A stretch of 12,252 nucleotides of DNA from Gammaproteobacteria bacterium (GTDB lineage Bacteria; Pseudomonadota; Gammaproteobacteria; DSM-16500), in the NCBI GenBank assembly GCA_013287025.1, contig JABDEN010000052.1, forward strand, positions 1 to 12,252, written 5' to 3'. This document shows, piece after piece, positions 5,413-11,633 of the stretch. The notes beneath the pieces were generated by a model. It did not search any database, had not been told where the DNA came from, and saw only the letters and a list, made by a program, of their open reading frames with translations. The number at the start of each line of letters is the position of its first letter. The first letter of the stretch is position 1. Both the position numbers and the translations under genes were made by a program.

Positions 5413-6021
5413 TTTGCCTTAGGAAAAGTTGAGTTCGAGATGATATATATAAATTTAATTAATAAACCTGATTGGTTTTTGAAGATTTCACCCACGGCAA
5501 AGGTACCAATATTAGAAATCGATGGTTCTCATATTTTTGAATCTTTAGTCATTAATGAATTTATTAATGAAAAATTTAATCTTAATTTACAAACCTCTAA
5601 TCCTTTGCAAAAAGCATTAAATAAAAGCTGGAGCGAATACAGCTCAACTCTTATTTCATCCTTATATGCACTAATATGCGCAACTGATAAAGATAATTAC
5701 GAGTCTTTAATAAATCGATTAACTGCCGGATTAAATTGGATAGAGAATTCCGAAATAAAATTACCCTACTTTAATGGAGATGAAATAAGCTTAATCGATA
5801 TTGCTTTTGCACCATTATTTTTTAGATTTAATATTTTAAATGAAAATTATTCGACTAATTTTTTCATTGGTACACCAAAAATTAAAAAGTGGGCTGCAAA
5901 CTTACTTGAACATGAAATAATACGCCATACCACTCCTTCGAATTATAACAATTTAATTAACACGAATATTTTAAATAAACAAGGTTTGCTTACCAGCACA
6001 AGTCGCTTAAATAAATCTTAG
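5353..6021 (+). CDS. Glutathione S-transferase-like protein
   Basis: A 222-aa protein, normal length for a cytosolic GST. The N-terminal thioredoxin-like domain (about residues 1-78) has S-x-T-CPF-x-Q-R with Cys11, as in omega/beta-like GSTs that use Cys for thiol transfer. KVPIL carries the conserved cis-Pro52, and FES (Glu63-Ser64) is the usual glutathione gamma-glutamyl contact. The C-terminal helical domain has LPYFNGDEISLIDIAFAPLF, the N-capping S-x-x-D motif of the family. GAGGG lies about 10 bases before ATG. It opens a plus-strand cassette; the XRE/S24-like gene begins 12 bp after its stop. Substrate unknown. Its 5' end is duplicated as a fragment at 2770. Confidence 0.88.
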   Translation: MNIKLIGSATCPFVQRCLILFALGKVEFEMIYINLINKPDWFLKISPTAKVPILEIDGSHIFESLVINEFINEKFNLNLQTSNPLQKALNKSWSEYSSTLISSLYALICATDKDNYESLINRLTAGLNWIENSEIKLPYFNGDEISLIDIAFAPLFFRFNILNENYSTNFFIGTPKIKKWAANLLEHEIIRHTTPSNYNNLINTNILNKQGLLTSTSRLNKS

Positions 6022-6033
6022 ACAGGAAACTTC

Positions 6034-6702
6034 ATGCAAATTAAAACAAATGATGCATGTGCATGTGGTAAAAGGATTAAAATGACAAGACTCCTAGCGG
6101 GTCTTTCAAGAAAAGACATGGAGGAAACATTTTTTGTAAGCGCCAGCACTTTACAAGCTTGGGAAATTGGAAAAAATCCGTTAAACGAAAAAGCAGCTAA
6201 AAAATTAATCGATATTTTCAGATCAAAAATGCTGATCTGTTCATCTGAATGGTTATTATATGGAATTGGTAATCCTCCTCAAATTTATAATCAACCACAC
6301 TATACTCAATTTAATTCCAATATAGATATTTTAGTTAATTGGGATGATGAGATTTCAATTCAAAAAGAAATCGGATTTTTTTCAAAAACAAATAATGATG
6401 CTATTGTGATGTTAGTTACTGATGATGGGATGGAACCATTTTACTTCCCCGGAGATTACGTCGGAGGTAAAAAACGTTTTTCTAATCATATAAATTCTGT
6501 AATAGATATGAATTGTATCGTACAACTTAAGGATCAATCTATCTACATTAGAAAAATTAAAAAATCCAAAAATGCAGGATTGTATAATTTATTTTGCAAT
6601 AACCCTAATACCATATTGCATGAACCAGTTCTTTATGAAATAGACTTAATTTTTGCAGCACCTATAATATGGCATAGAAAAAATGACCCTAAAACAATTT
6701 AA
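6034..6702 (+). CDS. XRE-type HTH regulator with degenerate S24/LexA-like C-terminal domain
   Basis: A 222-aa protein built like phage CI/LexA-type repressors. The N-terminal helix-turn-helix (about residues 12-65) includes VSASTLQAWEIGKNPLNEKA, followed by SSEWLLYGIGNPP, a linker signature of XRE-S24 proteins. The C-terminal S24-like domain (about 120-215) has DDGMEPFYFPGDYVGG where active members have G-[DN]-SMEP. The nucleophilic Ser is Gly132, and the catalytic Lys position appears to be Arg173 in YIRKIKK. Self-cleavage is therefore unlikely, and a ligand- or protein-responsive repressor is more probable. AGGAA lies 7 bases before ATG. It probably regulates this cassette. The dyad assignment is by motif alignment only. 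Confidence 0.8.
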   Translation: MQIKTNDACACGKRIKMTRLLAGLSRKDMEETFFVSASTLQAWEIGKNPLNEKAAKKLIDIFRSKMLICSSEWLLYGIGNPPQIYNQPHYTQFNSNIDILVNWDDEISIQKEIGFFSKTNNDAIVMLVTDDGMEPFYFPGDYVGGKKRFSNHINSVIDMNCIVQLKDQSIYIRKIKKSKNAGLYNLFCNNPNTILHEPVLYEIDLIFAAPIIWHRKNDPKTI

Positions 6703-6719
6703 TAAACCCATATAAAAAT

Positions 6720-7339
6720 ATGAATAAAAATAATAATAAAGCAATTTTGGCAGCAGGAATGCACTCACGCTATTATCAGCAACTGCATATACTGTTTTTT
6801 TGATATACATGCCAACGCATTTAAATATGTTTAAACAATTAGATTTATTAACTTCTATAAAATTAAATACTTTTAATCTATGTTTTTATGCAGCACTACT
6901 GCCCATGATGGGCATACTTTCGGATATCATCGGAAAAAATAAATTGATATTATTCTCTTGTTTTATGATGTTATTTTTTTCATACCCATTATATTTTTTG
7001 CTTAATAACGCAGAAAACATCATTACTCTGGAAATACTTCTTTTAATTAATGTCAGCCTAGTTGCGACATTGAATGCTTCTCTACCCGCTTTTTTATGTG
7101 AATTATTTCCAAACACAGTCAGAGCAACCTCAATGGCAATTGGATTTGGGATCAGTATATCAATTGCGGGTGGAATGGCACCATTAGCTTGCTTATATTT
7201 ACCTCTTTTAACCAATAATATTAATTCCCCTGCAATTTATATAATGATATTTACAGTGATACCAATTTACTTTCTATTCACCCACTTAAATAACCCTAAG
7301 CGATTTAAATATTTACCATCTAACCCACAAAAGGCATAA
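6720..7339 (+). pseudogene. MHS/ProP-type MFS transporter, internally deleted and frameshifted
   Basis: ATG at 6720 begins MNKNNNKAILAAG, like the cytoplasmic start of metabolite:H+ symporter MFS proteins, then fails after 27 codons (TGA at 6801). From about 6767, in another frame, the sequence reads like TM7 onward: LSATAYTVFLIYMPTHLNM, then the MFS motif GILSDIIGKNK, then LPAFLCELFPNTVRATSMAI (the family's E-L-F-P-x-x-V-R-A signature). TM7 to about TM12 follow, then a normal stop. Roughly 220-240 residues (TM1-TM6) are missing between the two pieces. A TTG-started 180-aa C-terminal half (6800-7339) could be translated but should not transport alone. It sits between the regulator and the DUF4286 gene with small gaps, so it was probably a real operon member. 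Substrate unknown. Confidence 0.75.
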
Positions 7340-7343
7340 CAAT

Positions 7344-7658
7344 ATGATTAAATATGAAGTAAATTTAGAAATTAACAAGACGATTGATGAGAACTTTTTA
7401 GAATGGTTACCTCACCATATCGATGAAATATTAAAATTTAAAGGCTTTCAAAATGCATCAATTTTTACGGACAATTCTTGCGATTCAGAATTATATTGTA
7501 AAATCACGGTCCATTACGAACTTGATTCAAGGGAAGATTTACAAAATTATTTTGATAATCATGCAACAACAATGAGGGATAAAACAGTCAAAATGTTTGG
7601 TGACAATTTTAAAGCCTCGAGAAGAATATTAGAATTAACTAAAAAATTTTATAAATAG
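7344..7658 (+). CDS. DUF4286 family protein
   Basis: A 104-aa soluble protein matching the DUF4286 pattern: IKYEVNLEINKTID, then FLEWLPHHIDEILKFKGF, then an HYELDSREDLQNYFDNHA segment and MFGDNFKASRRIL. The family is a small ferredoxin-like, dimer-type alpha/beta fold seen across bacteria, with no established function. It starts 4 bp after the MFS remnant, so it belongs to the same transcript. AAAGG about 10 bases upstream is a modest SD. It is the most ordinary and apparently intact member of the cassette after the GST. Confidence 0.75.
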   Translation: MIKYEVNLEINKTIDENFLEWLPHHIDEILKFKGFQNASIFTDNSCDSELYCKITVHYELDSREDLQNYFDNHATTMRDKTVKMFGDNFKASRRILELTKKFYK

Positions 7659-7673
7659 AATAATGAGCTTGAC

Positions 7674-8150
7674 ATGGAAAAAAATATTATCTTACCGTCA
7701 AATCCATTCACGGAAGATTTAGAGCTGCAACTTTTCTCATTTTATAAGCAATTTAGCCTATATGGGTGCACGTATATGTATTATACAATTACAGACCCAA
7801 ATAAAGGCAGAATAAGATTCACTACCAACGAAGATTGGATCAGATTATATTTAGAGGATAATTTAGTATCTCATGATCCAATCAAAATAATTTGCGAACA
7901 GAAAAGGAATGCAATCTTATCATGGAAAAACATTCCCATTTCTAGCCGAAGTCAAAAAAAAACAATGGAAGGTAGAAATTCTTTTGGTCTTCATGATGGC
8001 ATGAATATTATTCATTTTGACGAAAAAAATGGATTACATAAAATCCTTGCTCTGTGCACTGACTGCAAATCTCATAACTTTTCTCAAGAAATTTTAGAAA
8101 ATAATCCTTTATTTAAAGAAAATATTATGAAAATTTTTTCTCTTATATAA
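7674..8150 (+). CDS. LuxR-type autoinducer-binding-like domain protein lacking HTH
   Basis: A 158-aa protein with the layout of the LuxR N-terminal ligand domain: W55, Y59, D68-P69 (WIRLYLEDNLVSHDPI), W84 (ILSWKNIP) and a Gly near 105-109. These correspond to the conserved W/Y/D/P/W/G of acyl-homoserine-lactone receptors. The GerE HTH that would follow (about 60-70 residues) is absent: the stop comes at 8150, two bases before a hairpin. It is either a sensor-only protein that might titrate ligand or dimerise with another LuxR, or a regulator truncated by rearrangement. Related LuxR-like proteins are common in Legionella, where the ligand is often unknown. No luxI-like synthase is nearby. The SD is weak. 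Confidence 0.65.
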   Translation: MEKNIILPSNPFTEDLELQLFSFYKQFSLYGCTYMYYTITDPNKGRIRFTTNEDWIRLYLEDNLVSHDPIKIICEQKRNAILSWKNIPISSRSQKKTMEGRNSFGLHDGMNIIHFDEKNGLHKILALCTDCKSHNFSQEILENNPLFKENIMKIFSLI

Positions 8151-8152
8151 TC

Positions 8153-8183
8153 GGGGCACATCCATTGCATTGGCGTGTGCCCC
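8153..8183. terminator. Convergent-gene hairpin, copy 2
   Basis: A perfect 8-bp stem, GGGGCACA/TGTGCCCC, with a 15-base loop, two bases after the stop of the LuxR-type gene. A terminator role for that gene is plausible from position, but there is no T-run. Confidence 0.5.
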
Positions 8184-8195
8184 TCTGCTTTGCAA

Positions 8196-8242
8196 TTAAA
8201 ACGCGTAATTAACACCTAAAAATCCGGCTTGTTGGGTAGGTA
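8196..8242 (-). pseudogene. 3'-end fragment of the outer-membrane protein gene
   Basis: The last roughly 15 codons, encoding PTQQAGFLGVNYAF and the stop, identical in protein to both full copies. The sequence is cut at 8242 and replaced by unrelated AT-rich DNA and a tRNA fragment. It shows that an outer-membrane protein gene once stood directly after the LuxR-type gene here. Confidence 0.85.
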
Positions 8243-8274
8243 ATTGATTTTAAAAAAAATTAATTTTACCAACT

Positions 8275-8368
8275 CTGGCTTCGAACCAGGTGGTCGGGAG
8301 TTCGAATCTCTCCGGGCGCGCTTAATAAATCACACCTCTCTGAAAATTCAAAATACCGGCTGCAGCAA
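8275..8368 (+). repeat. att-like direct repeat, right copy (partial tRNA-Arg plus flank)
   Basis: The 3' part of tRNA-Arg(UCG) at 8275-8320, from the anticodon stem to the discriminator, followed by about 48 bp of the same flank as after the intact tRNA. The 5' half of the tRNA is missing, so this is not a working tRNA gene. It is placed as attR would be, about 5.65 kb from the left copy. The sequence from 8369 to 8534 holds no gene or recognisable site. Confidence 0.75.
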
Positions 8369-8534
8369 ATTTGTAGCGGTAGTTATGTAATTGCTCTTCA
8401 AGCATATGTTTTTTATGGCTTTATTTTAAAAAATAAGTAATGCCTGATATTAATTTATTCTTGTTTTTATAATGACTGAAGGTACAATAGCTCATTGAAT
8501 ATTTATAGATTTTTATTTTTGGATCAAATAACTC

Positions 8535-8795
8535 ATGCCTACTATTAGTACTTTTTATGGAATTTTGATTAAAATGTTTTTCAATGACCATCTTCCGGCG
8601 CATTTTCATGTAGAATATGCCGAATTTAAGGCTACAATTAATATAGAGAAGCTGGAAATTCTCGAAGGGGAGCTGCCGCGCAGAGCATTGGGACTTGTGC
8701 TTGATTGGGCAGAACTTCATAAAGATGAATTACTCGAAGATTGGAATTTATGTCAAACAAAACGGCAGCCTAAGAAAATAGATCCATTAAAGTAG
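8535..8795 (+). CDS. DUF4160 family protein
   Basis: An 86-aa protein with the family's hallmark start MPTISTFYGILIKMFFNDHL followed by PAHFHVEY (the conserved H-F-H motif), then LEGELPRRALGLVLDWAELH. Proteins of this family are very often encoded next to DUF2442, as here, with 10 bp between the genes, and are widespread in mobile and accessory DNA. A toxin-antitoxin-like role has been suggested for such pairs, but I know of no firm function. It appears full length. It belongs to the 2.6-kb insertion and is transcribed towards the transposase. Confidence 0.85.
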   Translation: MPTISTFYGILIKMFFNDHLPAHFHVEYAEFKATINIEKLEILEGELPRRALGLVLDWAELHKDELLEDWNLCQTKRQPKKIDPLK

Positions 8796-8805
8796 AGAAT
8801 TAAAA

Positions 8806-9060
8806 ATGTATTGGGATGTAATTGAAGTTAAAACAAATAAGAGCTTAACTCTCGAGGTTCGCTTTGCAGATGGCACAAGCGGAAAGGTACGGTTCATGCC
8901 ACAACATTTAATTGGTATTTTTGAACCATTAAATGATCCTCAATTTTTTTCTAAAGTATTTATTGATCATGGTGTTGTCACTTGGCCAAATGAAATTGAT
9001 TTAGCTCCCGATGCGATGTATCAGGAAATAAAAAAACATGGTGAATGGATTTTACTATAG
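8806..9060 (+). CDS. DUF2442 family protein
   Basis: An 84-aa partner of the DUF4160 gene. Recognised by the pattern VIEVKTNKSLTLEVRFADGT, then FEPLNDPQFFSKVFIDHGVV, then TWPNEIDLAPDAMYQEI; the W-P-N-x-x-D-L-A-P-D motif is diagnostic. Two-gene DUF4160-DUF2442 units are common in accessory regions and may form a toxin-antitoxin-like or regulatory module; the function is unproven. The gene is complete and ends 30 bp before the transposase start. Confidence 0.85.
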   Translation: MYWDVIEVKTNKSLTLEVRFADGTSGKVRFMPQHLIGIFEPLNDPQFFSKVFIDHGVVTWPNEIDLAPDAMYQEIKKHGEWILL

Positions 9061-9090
9061 TTTGCATAAAAAGGATTTTGAAAATCTGAC

Positions 9091-10749
9091 ATGTATATAC
9101 GCATTAAAAAAACACCACGTAATAAAAACATTTCGGTACAATTAGTTGAATCTTTTCGTTTAGAAGGAAAAATTAAGCAGCGTGTTATTCGACATATTGG
9201 TACAGCAAAAACAAAAGAAAAAATAAAAGAATTAAAGCGAATTGCAGAAACCATCAAAATTGATATCACTCATAAGAAACTCGGTCAGAGCGTTCCTGAC
9301 GATAATAATACTAGAAAATTTCTAGGCGAGACACAGGAGGTGTCTGATAAGTTATTAATTAATGCTTCCTCTCTTGAAGAATGTCAACGTTATATTTTAG
9401 GTATTCACGACATTTATGGATATATTTATGATCATTTAGGTTTCAGTAATCCTTTTTGTCAACCCAAACGTCGTGAATTTGCAGCAAAAATTTTACGTGA
9501 AATTGTTTTAGCCCGTATAGCAGATCCCAGCAGTAAACGTTCGAGCGTTGAATTGCTTAATGAAAAATTTGGTATTCATATTAATTTAGATAATGTTTGC
9601 CAAATGATGGACAAAATCGATGATAAATTTTGTGAAAAAATACAAAAATCAGCCTTGAGTACCGCATTACGATTAACAGACGATAAATTGCGAATCTTAT
9701 TTTATGATGCAACCACACTCTATTTTGAATCGTTTTCTGAAGATGAGTTAAAACAAAATGACTATAGTAAGGACATGAAATTTAATCAATCTCAAGTTTT
9801 GCTTGCTTTATTTGTTACAGAAAAAGGGTTGCCGGTTGGTTATGAAATATTTCCTGGATCAACTTATGAGGGACATACTTTAATTGCGGTCCTAGAAAAA
9901 TTAAAACAACGTTATCAACTTGAGGAAATTTTTTTTGTAGCTGACCGAGGTCTTCTGAGTGATGAAAATCTTAAGTATTTTGAAGATAACAATTACAAAT
10001 ATATTGTTGGTGCTAGAATAAAAAATGTATCTGCAAAATTAAAATCTAAAATTTTAAACAAACAAAATTATACAGTAATGCAAAATAATCCTGATCAAAA
10101 GATTGCTGAATTTGACTATATATCTAACCGTTTTTTGATTGTAAATTATAGTCCAGAACGAGCAAGAAAAGATGCATATGATCGCGAAAAATCTATAGAG
10201 AAATTAGAAAAAAAATTGAAAAAAAGCAAAAATCCTCAATCATTAGTAAGTAATTATGGATATAAAAAATATATTTCGATTACTGGAGATGCAGCTATTG
10301 AAATAAACAAAATTAAGATCGAAAACGATATGCAATGGGATGGCCTTGCCGGCATCATTACAAACATGAAAAACACTACTGGCGAAGAAGCATTTTCATA
10401 CTATCGCGGGTTGTGGCAAATTGAAGAATGTTTCAGAATCAAAAAACATGATTTAAAAATAGGTCCCATTTATCATTGGACACCGCAGCGAGTAAAGGCA
10501 CACATTGCTATAAATTTCATAGCATTTGTTTGTATACGCTATTTAGAATATCGTTTAGCAATACAATCTCAAAAGAGTTCGCCGGCAAAAATTCGTGATT
10601 CTTTAATGCAAGTACAGGCTAGCATCATTAAAGATAATAAAACCAACCAGCATTTTTTATTGCCTTCCAAAATACATCCACTGGCAAAAGAAATTTATAG
10701 GATATTGAAAATAAAAGCGCCAAAAAAAATAATGACACTTAAAGTGTAA
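9091..10749 (+). mobile_element. IS1634-family DDE transposase gene, apparently intact
   Basis: A 552-aa transposase of the IS1634 type (IS4-like superfamily). The N-terminal region YIRIKKTPRNKNISVQLVES and VIRHIGTAK is typical. The catalytic core shows FYDATTLYFES (Asp206), FFVADRGLLSDENL (Asp285) and the C-terminal YYRGLWQIEECFRIKKHDLK, giving Glu445 and the basic residues after it. HIAINFIAFVCIRYLEYRL closes the domain. Length is normal and no frameshift is seen. I could not find convincing terminal inverted repeats or a short target duplication, so the element ends are undefined. The DUF4160/DUF2442 pair upstream may be inside or outside the element. The 10750-10845 stretch after it holds no gene. 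Confidence 0.9.
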
Positions 10750-10845
10750 TGCCTGAATTAAAAAATCATTTCAAATAAAATCATGTGCTTAATTTAAAAA
10801 CCACTCAAAGTCAGGAAGTCACATTTAAGCAAAATGCCGTATTAC

Positions 10846-10947
10846 CTCTTATATAATCGGGGCACATCCATTGCATTGATCTGTGCCCCTCACTTTGCAA
10901 TTAAAACGCGTAATTAACACCTAAAAATCCGGCTTGTTGGGTAGGTA
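10846..10947. repeat. Direct repeat flanking the 2.6-kb insertion, right copy
   Basis: Starts with CTCTTATATAATCGG, the last codons of the LuxR-type gene, now without the rest of that gene, followed by hairpin and outer-membrane protein 3' end. Matches 8140-8242. Here the outer-membrane protein gene continues intact. Confidence 0.85.
10859..10889. terminator. Convergent-gene hairpin, copy 3
   Basis: GGGGCACA/TGTGCCCC is again a perfect 8-bp stem although the loop has changed (GATC instead of GGCG at its 3' side). Stem kept, loop altered: weak support for a functional structure. Confidence 0.5.
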
Positions 10948-11563
10948 TGCGACCTAGCTTCACATTATCATCAGCATCAACGGTAATATTTGCAGAATTG
11001 CCAGAGTAAATGCCTTGATAAAACACCGTCAACATGGCATGTCTTGTCACGTTATATCCTAAACCGGCTTGTAATTCGCCGTTGATTTTTCTTAATGTAT
11101 CATCATCTGAAGTTCTGTCCATGAACTGCAATTGACGGTAAGCAATACCACCTTTCGCAAAGACTGAAAAATTAGATTCTTCGCCAAATGAGTATTTAAG
11201 AATGACCAGCAAATCAACTAAAGGTTTTAAAGTCGTTTGCACAGGTAAACCGCCAGGACTAAAATCAAAAAAATCTGGAACAACAAATCGCATATCATTG
11301 CCCCACTGTACGCCTGTTTCTAACCCTAATGAAAATGCTTTGAAGTTATATCCCTCTGCGCTCAAAGCTAAACGTCCTTGCGTAAATTGTCCATCGTTTT
11401 CATAAGCGCCACTAACATTTCCATAACCACCATACACACCCAAATGCAGCCAAGAAGGAACATCACAGGGAATGATTTCTCCTTTATAATTGGGAGGGGT
11501 TTTCGCGAAGGTGGGTAAAGTAAAAAGTAATATTAGAACACATGAAGGTATTTTTTTTAACAC
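10901..11563 (-). CDS. Outer-membrane beta-barrel protein, copy 2
   Basis: A paralogue of the protein encoded at 2875-3537, with the same GTG start (11563) preceded by AAGGAA, a signal peptide with core LILLFTLPTFA (likely cut before KTPPNYKG), the same Gly/aromatic strand pattern and the same final GVNYAF. Amino-acid differences are few and cluster in two places: around the signal cleavage site (LPVLAKPIP versus LPTFAKTPP) and in one strand/turn (LKFSFGQSSDF versus LKYSFGEESNF). The remainder is nearly identical, so this is a recent duplicate under ordinary constraint. It lies 70 bp downstream of DUF1566 copy 2 in the same direction. The barrel's cargo or partner is unknown; pairing with the DUF1566 protein is the only context clue. 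Confidence 0.8.
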   Translation of the reverse strand: MLKKIPSCVLILLFTLPTFAKTPPNYKGEIIPCDVPSWLHLGVYGGYGNVSGAYENDGQFTQGRLALSAEGYNFKAFSLGLETGVQWGNDMRFVVPDFFDFSPGGLPVQTTLKPLVDLLVILKYSFGEESNFSVFAKGGIAYRQLQFMDRTSDDDTLRKINGELQAGLGYNVTRHAMLTVFYQGIYSGNSANITVDADDNVKLGRIPTQQAGFLGVNYAF

Positions 11564-11633
11564 GATAAATTCCTTAAAAAATTGTTTATCCAAATGGTTG
11601 CATTAAAATTTTTAACAAAAAACATGCTTAACA

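Larger units (their letters stand above)
8140..8242. repeat. Direct repeat flanking the 2.6-kb insertion, left copy
   Basis: About 103 bp that match 10846-10947 with a few differences: last codons of the LuxR-type gene, the hairpin, and the 3' end of the outer-membrane protein gene. Identity stops at GGTAGGTA, after which the insertion begins. The block is far longer than an insertion-sequence target duplication, so it points to recombination or segmental duplication. Confidence 0.85.

Noticed and set aside
8421..8720. 99-codon minus-strand frame over the DUF4160 gene
   Set aside because: It is antisense to a recognised DUF4160 gene and has no family signal.
10780..10840. TGCTTAA/TTAAGCA inverted words after the transposase as possible IS end or terminator
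   Set aside because: Only 7 bp with a long spacer, no matching partner on the left side and no T-run; chance is likely in AT-rich DNA.
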